DNA of 64,000 nt from Chamaelirium japonicum (taxonomy: Eukaryota; Streptophyta; Magnoliopsida; Liliales; Melanthiaceae): positions 31,472,851 to 31,536,850 of the forward strand of contig OX393557.1 of assembly GCA_947650365.1 (NCBI GenBank), written 5' to 3'. Position numbers and translations under genes: made by a program. Of the stretch, positions 33,290 to 44,749 are shown one piece after another (position 1 is the first letter of the stretch; the number at the start of each line of letters is the position of its first letter). The notes beneath the pieces were generated by a model. The model worked only from the letters and a program-made list of their open reading frames with translations. It was not told the origin of the DNA and did not search any database.

Positions 33290-33610
33290 TCCAAGACTGA
33301 CTGGCAGGTCGACTACCACGGGGTCGCCTGGTTGGTACAAAACTGACTGGCAGGTCGACACCCACGGGTCGCCTGGATGGTACAAAACTGACTGGCAGGT
33401 TGACACCCACAGGTCGCCTGGTCGGTACAAAATTGACTGGCAGGTCGACACCCACAGGTCGCTTAGTCGGTACAAAACTGACTGGTAGGTCGACACCCAC
33501 GGGTCGCTTGGTCGGTACAAAACTGACTGGCAGGTCGACACCCACGGGTCGCTTGGTCGGTACAAAACTGACTGGCAGGTCAACACCCACGGGTCACCTG
33601 GTCAGTAGTT
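33290..33610 (-). repeat. 45-bp tandem repeat in element 1 leader (7 copies)
   Basis: Units of ACTGACTGGCAGGTCGACAC plus CCACGGGTCGCYTGGTCGGTACAAA stand between the 5' LTR and gag. A 45-bp period keeps all frames open, giving spurious repetitive proteins. Element 2 has only two loose copies of the core (ACCCGTGGGTGTCGACC near 37078), so the array expanded in element 1. Confidence 0.88.
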
Positions 33611-33911
33611 AGAAGAGGTGTAGGGTCAGTCGATTGCTGTTAAGGTGTAGGGTAGTTAGAAGAGGTGTAGGGTCAGTCGATTGTTGTTGAGGTGTAGGGT
33701 CGATCGACTGCTACTCAGTTGCAGGGTCAGTTGACTGCTGCTGAGTTGCAGGGTCAGTTAACTGCGTTTGAGTTGCAGGGTCGGTTGACTACTACTGAGT
33801 CTATATAGATACAGGTCAATCGAACAAGATTGGATAGAGTGGAAGGAGTTGGTCGGTTGTCTCAAATAGACTGACCGATCAAGAATTTCAATAGGAAGTC
33901 TCAAAGACTAA

Positions 33912-33934
33912 TCCCACAAATAACACCAAGATTA
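33912..33934 (-). promoter_or_regulatory. Primer-binding-site region of element 1
   Basis: Minus strand just after the 5' LTR reads AATCTTGGTGTTATTTGTGG, aligned with AATCTTGGCGCTGTCTGTGG in element 2. The position is that of the tRNA primer site. The matching tRNA cannot be fixed by eye. Confidence 0.6.
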
Positions 33935-34931
33935 TGAGTATTTTTTTCTAGAATTGGGTGGTTCAGTTGGTAAACACAATCTAACAAACCAAAGAATGAA
34001 GTGAACCGGGTTTACATGGAAAAACCCTTCGTAACGTCGAAGGGAAAAAACCACGGGGTGGGGTGAGAATGCACTAGTAAGCCAAACAAGTTACAAGCTC
34101 TCACCCTGACCCGATTACACCCTGAGAGGACCGGCCTCCCAATTGCCGACCTCTCAAGTCTCTCTCTCTCTCTCAAGCTCCGAAAACTCCGAAAAGAATT
34201 GGACACCACCCCCTCTTCCAGAATCCGGATCCTTTCTCTGAAGGGGTATGTCCCCTTTTATAGTTTTCTGCGGTAACTGTTTGAGCGCTCCGGGCAGAGC
34301 GGGATTGCTGACGTGCTTCCGTGATCTACGCAACTGCATTGTGAATGGGTGACATGTTTGCCTAACAGGTACTTGGAAGTCATGACCGGGGGTGTTACTT
34401 GCCATACTGGTCGGGCGAGAATCTCGGGATGCGGCCTGTCTTCCCGTAACCATCACCCAACTAAGATTCTTGGACATAATTACTGCATGATCTGGATGTG
34501 AGATCTTCATGTGAACTCGTCGCGTGAACATCAAAATTGTGCGGAGAAAGCAGAGCTTCCCTCTGATTCGCTTGTGCTTTGATCGGTCAAGCCTTACAGG
34601 TCGATCGGTGGGCCACCTACTGCTAGGCCTGGGAACTATGAATTGTGTGTCGTGATGAAACGTGCGGCCAACTGCAGCGAGATGCGCAACCGACCGTGGG
34701 TGCAGCCGGGAGCAACGTGCGGCTGACCGAGCGCGCGTCAGACCATGGGCACAGTCAGGAGCAATGCACAGTCGACTGGGCGCGCGGCCGATCGAGGGCG
34801 TAGCCGAGCAAAATGCGCGTCCGACCGCAGCAAGCCGAGTGGCCGGTCAGGGCAAGGTTCGCGGTCAGGCGGGGCAAGGTTCGTGGCCGGTCTTGGGTGC
34901 TTCTTCTTACTCATTTGTTAAGGTACACATA
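33935..34931 (-). mobile_element. Gypsy element 1, 5' LTR
   Basis: 997-bp partner of the 24993-26035 LTR, matching along its length, with TATA box CTATAAAAGGGGAC near 34263-34250. The terminal dinucleotide has mutated (ACATA where the other LTR has ACACA). The target duplication GGTAC follows at 34932-34936. Confidence 0.88.
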
Positions 34932-35789
34932 GGTACGATACACCGGGATATATTACGAGTTGACTAGTAAAGTGAGTTGACTAGTTGACTTTAGTAGGGG
35001 CATCCTTTGTGTTAACTAAGGGCACCCTAATAAATAGTGAAATCACTAGTGCATTAGGCCATTTTGGGAAAACCAAAGTGTCACCATGCATTAGGGGGCC
35101 CGACCCTATGTGTTGGGAGACTATCAAGGCCGGCCCCCTAGATTTTAAGAGGTTATTAACTCCATTATAGGGGTCAACCATAAGGAATTAGGGTGGAGGT
35201 TTGACTCCACCTTTGCAAGTCCTAGAAGTTAGAAAGAGATAGAGACAAGAGAGAGATAAAGAGGGGGGCAGCTCTAGGTATTAGGAGACTAATCCTAAAG
35301 GGGGCCGACCTTATAAAAGGAGCAAGGGGAGAGGGAGGGGCTGGTCCTAGCAATACTAGAAGCCCTAGCCACCCCTCCTCACCATCTTTGGCCCCTCGTC
35401 TCTTTCCCGCTTTCGATCTTGGTCCTCGTGTCATCTTTCTTGTATAGTGTTTTATCGACAGAGAAGGCTCATTGGATTGAGGCACTTAGAGATCCATCGA
35501 TGAGGTGTCATGCATCGTGCGAGATCGAATAAACAAGAAGGCTCTCCTCACAATCTTATGTTGTCCTGATTTTGTCCATGATATTTATGTTACTGTGGAA
35601 GCTATAGGAGTTTAAATGATCCCAAACTTGTTGTAAAAGTTGCATCTAGAAGTCCTCTAGCTCTAGTCCAAATTTTAGCCCAATCGGAGTTCAGGATAAA
35701 AAATTATGGCCATTGCACCGAAGCCTCTCCTAGCAGATCTGAGCCCGTCTCCATCAACAAAGAAGAGATTTGTCACGGTGAAAGAATCT
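34932..35789 (+). mobile_element. Outer solo LTR, family L2, segment 2 of 3
   Basis: Resumes the L2 LTR exactly where segment 1 stopped (CGATACACCGGGATATATTA matches the inverse of 39470-39490). It contains a TATA box (CTTATAAAAGG at 35310-35320), which sets the plus orientation, and ends at GAATC, the target of gypsy element 2. Confidence 0.88.
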
Positions 35790-37017
35790 GTGTGTACCCT
35801 TCCCTCTTCGGTCGGCCGTGCATCAGACGACAAAAGGGGGGGTCGGCCGCGCAACAGCCCCCCCCCCCTTTTCTCTTGGGTCGGCCGCGCATCAGACGAC
35901 GGAAAGGGGGGGGGGGGGGTCGGCCGCGCAACAACCCCCCCCTTTTCCTCTTGGGTCGGACGCGCATCAGACGACAGAAGGGGGGGTCGGCCGCGCAACA
36001 GCCCCACCCCCCTTTCCTCTTGGGTCGGCCGTGCATCAGACGACAGAAAGGGGGGGGGGGGGGTCGGCCGTGCAACAGCCCCCCCTTCCTCTTGGGTCGG
36101 CCGCACATCAGACGACAGAAGGGGGGTCGGCTGCGCAACAGTCCCCCCTTCCTCTTGGGTTGGCCGCGCATCAGACGATAGAAGGGGGAGGGGGGGTCGG
36201 CCGCGCAACAGTCCCCTCCTTCCTCTTCGGTCGGCCACGCATCAGACGACAAAAGGGGGGGTCGGCCGCGCAACAGCCCCCCCCCCCCCCCCCCCTTTTT
36301 TCCCACTTCGGGCGGCCACGCAACAGACGACAAAGGGGGGGGGGGGGGTCGGCCGCGCAACAGCCCCCCTCTCTTTCTCCCCAGTCAACCGTGCAACAAG
36401 CCGAAGCACGATGCGGTAGTCGAACCCGGAGATCTCGGAGGCTACGGGGATCTGACTATGCTCTGAGATTTCTGGCCAAAATGACCGAGCGTCGATCGCG
36501 CGCCATGTCATCATTACCGTGGCGGTTGAGCTCATTGCGGGGACACGTCGTCTACCCATTTTTCACGGAGTGCCATAACCGTCACCCCACCACTATAAAA
36601 GGGGACCTACCCCTTCAGCAAAGGGAGAGGAATTCTGGAGGAGAAGCTGCCCGTTTCGTCCCAGAATTTGCGGAGCTGCGGAGGTCGGTCGATAGTTAGA
36701 CACTGTCTGCAGCGGTTGGTAGTTAGACACTGTCTGCAGCGACCGGTAGTTAGACGTTGTCTGCAGCGGTCAGTAGTTTGAGTGAAACTGCAGCGGTCGG
36801 TATTTTGGGCGACCGGTCCTCAAGGTGTAATTGGGGTTAAGGTGAGAGATTGTAACCGAAGAAATTGTTTTAGTGCATTCTCGCCCCACCCGTGGTTTTT
36901 TCCCCTTCGACGTTGCGAAGGGGCTTTTCCACGTAACTATCGTCTTCTTTCTTCTCTCCGGCGTGTTAGATTGTGCTCGCCACCCGAACCGTCTGGTTCG
37001 ATTAAGAATCCCCCGTA
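35790..37017 (+). mobile_element. Gypsy element 2, 5' LTR
   Basis: 1,228 bp, starting TGTGTGTACCCTTCC directly after GAATC (35785-35789). U3 holds a G/C-tract tandem array (35810-36370). The TATA box is ACTATAAAAGGGGACC near 36594. U5 contains the hairpin CCCCTTCGACGTTGCGAAGGGG (36901-36922). The LTR ends CCCCCGTA where the 3' LTR has CCCCACA. Confidence 0.9.
35810..36370. repeat. Tandem array with alternating poly-G and poly-C tracts, 5' LTR
   Basis: About nine units of ~61-67 bp: TCGGCCGCGCAACAG, then C6 to C17, CTCTTGGGTCGGCCGCGC, ATCAGACGACAGAA, then G6 to G12. G and C runs alternate and can pair. The repeats give long but meaningless open frames on both strands. A 9-10 copy version lies in the 3' LTR (49300-49960). 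Confidence 0.92.
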
Positions 37018-37038
37018 ATCTTGGCGCTGTCTGTGGGA
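37018..37038 (+). promoter_or_regulatory. Primer-binding-site region of element 2
   Basis: TTGGCGCTGTCTGTGGGATC follows the LTR by three bases, the normal place for tRNA priming of minus-strand synthesis. Closely similar TGGCGCCGTCTGTGGG sites occur in other plant Tat-type gypsy elements. Confidence 0.65.
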
Positions 37039-37203
37039 TCAGTCTTCGAGACTTCCTATTAGAGCTTTCGACTGTCGACCCGTGGGTGTCGACCAGTCTG
37101 AGGCTACCTGCAACCAGCATGAGTCTACTGACCTACAGACCCGTGGGTGTTGACTGATCAGCAGACTTAGAAGTCACAGCTACGACCACACGGTTGAAGA
37201 GCG

Positions 37204-40200
37204 ATGGCCGGTGGACCGTATCGTACCCGCTCGATGTCGCAGCTCCCGTCCGAAGCTGCGCCACTCGGAGATGCTAATGACGTCAGGCGTCTTGTTCAAT
37301 CACCAACGGACATGGAGCACGTAGTCCCGCTGGTGAATCCCATACTGGGGGTCGGAGAGTCCAGTCAAGCCCCGGTGGCAACCTTGGCTCCTCTAATAGG
37401 GGGTCTATCGGAAGCTTTTCTGGCTACCATGATGATGACCCAGCAAGCTCTTACCGCCCAGCTCCAAACAATGCAGCGAAACTACGAGGAGTTGTGCGAC
37501 TTCGTGCGGGCCGCACCGACGGGTGGTCTACGCAACCAAGGCATATTGGCCCACGCAGGACAGAGCCTTCCTACTTAAGCTACCCCACCAGGGCAAGTGT
37601 AGCCGCAACTACTGCCTCAGGTGTAGGTCAGGGTTAATCGCTCGGTGGAGGTCCAAAGTGCGAATCCCGATGGGTGAGACTCGAGTAGCCCGGAACCAGC
37701 GGAGAGAAACAAGCACGTTCGAGCAGAATCGGCATGCTCGGATGTCTGGTCCCGGCTCGGGGCACACCCCCGACAGCCGCCTGCCTCCAAGCATCACTCG
37801 AAGACGGACTCGGCACAAGTGCATCACTCGAAGTGAGACGGTGAACATCATCGTCAACCGAGTGATAGCCATCACACTCGGATAACGCCGGCCAGTCGGC
37901 AGCCGGCCCACACTGCTGATCGGAGGAGTGAACATGAGCGTATTCGGGTACATGCATCGGAGTGACTCGGGGATCAAGAAGGAATCCAACGAGATCGACT
38001 GGGGGTCCGAGCTCCCGATCGGCTGGAGAAAGTCACCATCCGAGGAGCCGCACGGTCGCCGCTTGTCGAGAAGCTACTCCGGGAGCCATTCCCTCAGGGA
38101 TGGAATCCTCCACGCCTTCCCAAGTTTGATGGATCGAAAGACCCGGTGGAGCACGTACTGGCTTTTCGGGATGCTCTGTCCCCCACGAGGATGATCATAT
38201 TCTCTGCCGGACCTTCGCCAACAGCTTGTCGGGAACACCCCTCGAATGGTTCCACAAGCTCAGGCCCTCGTCCATCTCCTCTTTCTCGGAGCTGAGCACG
38301 TGGTTCATGTTGGAAATAAATCCATGGTAGAGGCCCGCAGCGGAAGCAAAGTGAAGGTCCGAGGACCGTGAGCGGTGTGCGTTACATATCAAAATTTTCA
38401 TCGAAACGATCTACATATGCGTGTATGAATCTAGCATGGCAACTACGCGAACCCCTAACGATGATCTAACGCGAAAGAACAAACTAGCATGAATGCATGT
38501 TCTAATTATATTAGATCTACTTGTTAGAGGTCATACCTGCGTGCGGAATCTTTCACCGCGACAAATTTCTTCTTTGTCGATGGAGACGGGCTACGGATCT
38601 GCTCGACATAGCTTCGGTGCGACGGCCATAACTTTCTGCTCCGAACTCCGATTGGGCTGAAATTTGAACTACAGGTAGCCAACTTCGAGATGCAACTTTT
38701 CCAACAAGTTTCACGTCGTTTGGACTTCTGTAGCTCCCGGAATCGCAGAAACAACATTGATTTTCTGTGCAGATTCTGGACAGCAAAAGGTTGCGGGAGA
38801 CGCCTTCTAGTTCACCCGATCTCACACGATGCACGACACCTCGTCGATGGATCTCTGAGTGCCTCCATACGACGAGCCTTCTCTTTCTACAAAACACCAC
38901 GTGAGGAAGACGAGTCGCCATCCAATGGCGCAAGCGAGGGAGAGAGAGACGAGAGAGGAGATGCGAAGAGAGGAGAGGGGGCGGCTAGGGTTTCCCCATG
39001 CCATGGCCTGCCCTAGGGCTTGCATGGCTCTATTAATTTCGTGCACCCTCTCTCTCCTTCTCATATATAGGGCCGGCCTATTCATATGGATAAGGACAGT
39101 ATGGATAAGGATGATAGATTCAAACCTTATCCCTATATATCTCTTCTTTATCTCTATCCTTTCCTTGTTTTCGAAAACGGTCAAAACCAGCCCGTTTTCT
39201 GCGCCTCATAACCGGCCCCTTCATCGAAAGCAACAACCTCCCGAAACTAATGGGGTCGGCCTTGACCAGTCTCTCAACACTTTGGGCCGGCCCCCTTAGT
39301 GTATAGTGGCGCATGGTATGACCAAAACGCCCTTATGCCACTAGTTGGCCGTTCCTCGTGTACGAGACTTTGCAAGGCACACATAAGTGAAGTGCACCAG
39401 TGATTTCACTATTCTCTGAGGTTCCCGTAGGGTGCCCCTAGTGAAGTCAACTAGTCAACTCGCAACATGTCCCGGTGCATCGCACCCATGTGGCAAAGTC
39501 CACTTATGGCAAGGAATTGCTACATGCGTCTCTGCACTAACCTAGGGTTTCCCCTTAGTGCACACACGTAGCTACGCATCTACCGTGCACTAGTGCGAAG
39601 CACTCACGGAGCGTATGCTTAGACTTCTCGCTTCCTCTAACTACAATCTGTGTTTCGAGGAGATGGTATAAGAACCATACATAATGTCGATAAGGTGGAA
39701 CCTTCAGGGACCAGGGTTCATGGCTTCCAACTCAGACTCGATCGACACACTACCCGAGTGTACCATCGATCCTCTGAGTCCGAGTTAACCTGCGTAGCCA
39801 CCCAGAGTGCGACGCAGGCTGCACTCCAATCCCCCCGGACTTACTATGTTCTCCCACATACCCCTGCTCTCCGCTTAGTATGGTAAACTCGCTGTCCCTC
39901 CACTGGTGCCATGACGCAACTCGAGCGGTGGAGAATACCGTCAGACTCGAGTGCTCATATGACTCGGTTCCTTCCAGGTTGACCATATACATCGTATCTC
40001 TGATTACTCTTTCGAGCAACCGGATCCGTCACCAGTCCAACTGATGACCACCTGGCCAGGGTTTAATACGACGTTGGTCAAACCAAGGAACGCACCTCCC
40101 GTTAGGGGTGTGGATAGCCTGCAGGAGTGACATGCTGATACAACGCCAGCCGGGTAACCCAGTACACCGTGGTTTTGGATCACTGCATCCGGATCCTCAC

Positions 40201-41404
40201 ACATTGGTGCACCAAAGCACCACACAACTGGTTAGTCCACCAGACATGGTTCCTCAGGGTTTAGGACCGTTTTACCCTAAGCAGAAACACGGTTTAGTGC
40301 ACCGATGTCTGCTCATCGATCTGTGCACCGTGTTGGTTCCGTTCGGCCACAGACACTGTGCCTGGTAATGACCGTGGTGGAGACACCCACGCTTTGTCAT
40401 CCCAACAGCTTATCCTGATAGGGCGACCAACCCTAATCAGAGCTGCGAACGTATTTAGGTTACATGGGACCAGTCCCTTGAGTCTCCCACTCAAGAGGAT
40501 TACCATGTAGCCATGGCTCTCTGTTCTGTAATCAGAACACGTACTAAGGTACGTACCTAGATGCAATCTTATACTATCAACCATACATAGCTAAACTATA
40601 GGTTTTACAAGCTTTAGACCTCACCAATTCTAACAGTTCATCAACCAATACTGATGCAATCGCCGAGAGCTGAAGACTCTGGAGTCACTCTTCGGGATGA
40701 GTATGACCCAGAAGGAGACACTAAGGCAATTCTACTATAGGTTCAGGTCCGAATACCTGAGCTTGGCGGATACAGACGGGCAGGGTCACATGGTGATCGC
40801 GGCCTTCAAGAACACTATTCAGCCTACCCAGCTCGTCAACACATCGCTCATCAAGCGAACCCCTGAGACGATCGACGAGTTATCGCGACGTGTTGAAAAG
40901 TACATCAAGATAGAAGATGCGGACCGCAAAAGGAAGGCAGTGGAAACCAGGGCCCCGCACCAAGGCTACGCCAAACTAGCTGCGGTGAAGAACGTCAACA
41001 AGCAGCAGGGGGAGGCAACACGGTACGAAGCGAAGCGGCAGAGGCAAGACAGGCCAGTGAGGCCACAGTGGAATAGGGTGTTCACGGTACTGAACGCCCC
41101 CATAGACCAAATCTTAGAGGCTATCAAGGGTGAGCCGTACTTCATGTGGGCGCAACCACTTGAGCCCGGAGAAAGGGGAGCCAGAGATGCATCAAGGTAC
41201 TGTGAGTACCACCAAGGTCAAGGTCACACTACCCTGCAGTGCCGGGCGCTCAAGCATCACATTGAGGATCTCATTGAGGCTGGTCACCTTGGCTGCTTCA
41301 TTGACCTCCCTCAACGTAAGGAGACTAAGGCTGTAGGGGAAGTCCAGCGAGGAGCGACGGCACCGCGCTTACCGGGTCCTCTGCCAGAAGGACGCCAGCT
41401 CTGA
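37204..41404 (+). pseudogene. Gypsy gag of element 2, broken by a solo LTR and stops
   Basis: Encoded capsid/nucleocapsid. The start MAGGPYRTRSMSQL is chosen by agreement with element 1. The frame is lost after LAHAGQSLPT (37578), recovers in short pieces (ARSPLVEKLLREPFPQGW, KFDGSKDPVEHVLAFRDAL), shifts again near 38195, and continues as SGTPLEWFHKL to ELSTWF, where the L2 solo LTR 38308-40635 sits. After it the core resumes (MSMTQKETLRQFYYRFRSEY from 40697) and stays open to 41404, with the zinc-knuckle-like RYCEYHQGQGHTTLQC (C-x2-H-x4-H-x4-C). This gag type places the element in the Tat lineage of Ty3/gypsy. Confidence 0.88.
38308..40635 (-). mobile_element. Solo LTR, family L2, inside element 2 gag, target duplication GTTCA
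   Basis: 2,328 bp with termini TGTTGGAAAT and AATTCTAACA, between GTTCA at 38303-38307 and 40636-40640. The gag coding sequence continues across it. It is the same family as the outer LTR split at 24992/34932 and 35789/50619 but in the opposite orientation, and it supplied the template by which those fragments were recognised. No internal region remains. Confidence 0.9.
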
Positions 41405-41539
41405 GAGATAGACGCAGTCTACGGGTACCATGGCCCTGTGCCATCATCAAACTCCGTCGACCGTCAAGTGCGGCGTATTGAACAAGCAAGGCAAGTTCAC
41501 TATGTGGTGCTCGACCCTGTTATTCGTCCCGAGCCAAGA

Positions 41540-42170
41540 GTGGAAGCTGCAGTATAGTTTTCGGCGGCTGATCTGGTCGGAATAGAGAGTCCTCATAACC
41601 ATCCTCTGGTCATACGGATGCAGATAGCAAATTGCCTGGTGAAGATAATTCTGGTCGACGCCGGGAGTTCGGTAGATGTGCTCTTCCTCAGCGCCTTCGA
41701 CGCCATGTAGCTAGATCGCGGGCAGATGACTGAGTCGTCGTCGACGATAACGGCTTCACGGGAGAGGCTGCAAGGGTGGTTGGTGAGATCACCCTCCTGA
41801 TCACAACAGGGTATCTCACCAATCTTACCCGGTTCATTGTGATTGAAGCCCACTCGGTGTACAACATCATCCTTGGAAGGCCGTGGCTCCACTACTTGGA
41901 TGCGGTCCCCTCGTCGGCCCACTAGATAGTGAAGTTTTGGACCGACAAGGGCATGATGAGCATTCAAGGTGACCAGTCCTCGGCGGCCAAGTGCGAGCTT
42001 AACGCCATCTATCTGAAGACAACGTGCCAAATCGAGGGAGGAGAACCAGGTAAAGGCGGAGCTGAGTTGGGCATCCTCAACCTCTGGACTACGAAGCAGA
42101 GTCAAGAAGCTCCAATGCTCCAGCACCACGCCCGATCAAGCGTAGGAGCACGAAGAGGCAAAGCCCTTCA
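41540..42170 (+). pseudogene. Gypsy protease region of element 2, broken
   Basis: After gag the reading frame is broken by stops near 41557 and 41708. NHPLVIRMQIANCLVKIILV leads into DAGSSVDVLFLSAF, the aspartic protease site with DAG in place of the usual DTG. SVYNIILGRPWLHYLDAV (about 41856-41910) is the conserved C-terminal segment of Tat-type proteases, here in another frame. Pepsin-like proteases of this class process Gag-Pol. The breaks mean no active enzyme. Confidence 0.75.
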
Positions 42171-42460
42171 GAAGATCGACCTGTCAGTTAAACTTAAAGA
42201 ACTGACAGTATCGGGGGACCTGCTGAAGACCGACCTGTCAGTTGAACGTAAAGAACTGACAGTGTCGGGGGACCTGCTGAAGATCGACCTATCAGTTGAA
42301 CGCAAAGAACTGACGGTGTCGGAAAACTCAAAGAAGACCGACCAACCAGTTGAACGTAAAGAACTGACTGTGTCGAGGAGCTTGAAGAAGGCCGGTCAGT
42401 TAGCTGAACTTAAAGAGCTAACTGATCCGAGTGACCCGATAGAGACTGACCTGTAAGCTA
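42170..42460 (+). repeat. In-frame 54-bp repeat between protease and reverse transcriptase
   Basis: Five units encode variants of KTDLSVERKELTVSGDLL in one open frame (41929-42456). Nucleotide units contain GTCAGTTGAACGTAAAGAAC and TGACAGTGTCGGGGGACC. The period is a multiple of three and the frame stays open, so it was probably translated as a charged linker in the polyprotein. Confidence 0.85.
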
Positions 42461-42539
42461 AAGGTAAAGAGCTGAACAGGACGACACACCCACAGAAGAC
42501 CGACCGATCGGTTGAATCTAAAGAACCGAACGAGTCGAA

Positions 42540-43730
42540 GAAGTCAATGACAGACCTGAACACGGAGTGGGAGGAGTCACCCGTCGTCGAGCCAATTCTG
42601 CCCGTGGACTTAGGAGAAGTGGGTCATCCGAGGATAACTTTTCTTGGGTCGCAGCTGCCAAAGCATCATGTCGAAGCTATGACGATATTCCTCAAGGCAA
42701 ACCAGGATGTGTTCGCATAGTCAATCGAAGACATACCGGGCATCCACCCCGAGGTAGCCTACCACCACCTCAACATTCGAGAAGGAGCTGCACCTGTACA
42801 CCAGAAGCCCCGATCGCTAGCGCCGGAAAAAGCCACAGATGTCAACATGGAGGTTGAAAAGTTGTTACGAGCAGGCTTCATCCGAGAGGCTCGGTACCCG
42901 AAGTGGATCGCTAACGTGGTCGCCGTCCCCAAGAAGTCCGGAGCCATATGGGTCTGTATTTATTTCACAAACCTCAACCAGGCATGCCCGAAGGACAGCT
43001 ACCCGCTACCACGCATCGATACCCTGGTAGATTCCACGGCAGGACACGAGAGGCTCTCGTTCATGGACGGGTACTCGGGCTATCACCAGATCCCTATGAA
43101 TCCGGAGGATCAGGAGCACACGACCTTCGTTACGGGTCGAGGGCTCTACTGCTACAAGATGATGCCATTCGGGTTGAAGAACGCGGGGGCGACGTACCAA
43201 AGGCTGTTGAACAAGATATTTGTCGACCAAATCGGAAGGAACGTGGAGGTCTACGTCAATGACTTACTTGTGAAGAGCCAGGCGGAGGAGGCGCATATGC
43301 AAGACCTAGAGGAAACCTTCGTAACCCTGCGGAGGTAGCATGAAGTTGAACCCGGCAAAGTGCGCCTTCAGTGTGACGTCGGGAAAATTTTTGGGTTACT
43401 TGGTCACCCGACGGGGGATCGAGGCCAACCCGGAGCAGATCCGAGCTTTGGAGGAGATGCTATCGCCCAGGTCACGAAAGGATGTCCAGAAGCTGACCGG
43501 ACGGATCAACGCCCTCAACCGCTTCATATCGAAGTCCTCAGACCGGTGTCGGCCCCTGTTCGAAAGGTTGAGCAAGATTGCACCTTTCAACTGGGACCAA
43601 CGCTGCAAAGAAGCATTTCAGGAGCTGAAGACGTACCTAGGCCAACCCCCTATCTTGACAGCCCCCCAGCCTGGTGCAACACTGGGGGTATATCTTTTGG
43701 TATCGGAGGCAGCAATCAGCGCTGTATTGA
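42540..43730 (+). pseudogene. Gypsy reverse transcriptase of element 2, inactive
   Basis: Converts element RNA to DNA. Motifs in order: VEKLLRAGFIREARYPKWIA, NVVAVPKKSG, ACPKDSYPLPRID, LSFMDGYSGYHQIPM (first catalytic Asp present), MMPFGLKNAGATYQRLLN, then VYVNDLLVKS, where the usual YVDD is YVND. The CVDFTDLN-type segment reads CIYFTNLN. A frameshift near 43338 moves the C-terminal part (MKLNPAKCAFSV..., thumb and connection) into the next frame. A stop interrupts the N-terminal part near 42718. Either the YVDD change or the frameshift would end activity. Confidence 0.9.
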
Positions 43731-44560
43731 TATACGAACGTGAAGGAGCGGAGAGGCCTGTCTACTACGTCAGTCGCATCATGACGTCAGCTGAAACTAG
43801 GTACGCGCGGATCAAGCAAGTGGCCCTGGCATTAGTGTACGTGTCAAGGAGACTTCGCCCATACTTCGTTGCTCACCCCATCAAGGTCATCACCGAGCAC
43901 CCCCTGAAGGAAGTACTGGACAACTCTACTCGGGCAGGTCGGCTGAGCAAGTGGGCTGTAGAACTGCAAGAGTTTGGTCCTCGGTACGTACCTCGGAAAG
44001 CAATCAAGGGCCTAGCACTTGCAGACTTCCTCAGCGATTTCCCGACGAAAGACACTACACTGGTGCCAGAGACGTTAGAAGACTTGTCGGTAGCTGCCGG
44101 TCGACCCGTAGGAGTCGGTGCGACAACAGGACAGGAGGAGGACGAAGAAGAAGGCTGGAGATTATTCATGGATGACTCGTCATGCGCGATCAGGAGTGGT
44201 GTGGGGGTAGTCCTAGTAACCCCCGACCACACGAAGCTTAAAAAATCAGTGCGGCTACTTTTCCCGACGACGAACAACGAAGCTGAGTACAAGGCGATGC
44301 TGATAGGACTGGAGATGGCAACAACGCTGGGGGTAACCAGCTTACAGGTCTACGGCGACTCCCAACTGATGATCAATCAGATTACCGGTAGATACGAAGC
44401 CCATGACGCAAGAATACAAGCTTACCTGAAGCTAGCCCGGGAGTTGATCGTCAAGTTCAAGAATATAAACTTCCACCAGTTTTCCAGAGCGGAGAACAAG
44501 CAGGCGGATGCCCTTGCTAATCTAGCATCGGTACTCGGAGAAGATAGAGAAAAAAGGGTC
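43730..44560 (+). pseudogene. Gypsy RNase H domains of element 2
   Basis: Part of the long frame 43340-44983 after reverse transcriptase. First comes the usual gypsy connection/RNase H segment (YYVSRIMTSAETRYARIKQV, KVITEHPLKEVL). A second RNase H of the plant Tat type follows: WRLFMDDSSC (first Asp), TNNEAEYKAMLIGLEMA (Glu), VYGDSQLMINQITGRYEA (Asp), ENKQADALANLASV (last Asp). The second domain keeps all four acidic residues. A dual RNase H is a recognised Tat-lineage trait. It has no route to expression because of breaks upstream. Confidence 0.85.
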
Positions 44561-44749
44561 TTCATTGAGGTACAAATTGACCCTCGAACAGCCGGTCGCG
44601 CAGAAGATAGTCACCTGACGGGGAGGACGCAAGCCATTGAAGCGGTCTATACTATTGCGACCGGTGCTGATTGGGTAGCCAACATGAAGAAGTACCTACT
44701 TGATGGGATACTACCGGAGGACGTCGATGATGCCCGAAGAACCAAAGCG

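Noticed and set aside
33129-33590. Repetitive frame of VDLPVSFVPTKRPVG units
   Set aside because: The 45-bp repeat leaves every frame open, and the region lies in the untranslated leader between LTR and gag.
35675-36699. Several 130-290-residue frames on both strands in the element 2 LTR
   Set aside because: All come from the G/C-tract tandem array; the same region encodes equally long nonsense on both strands.
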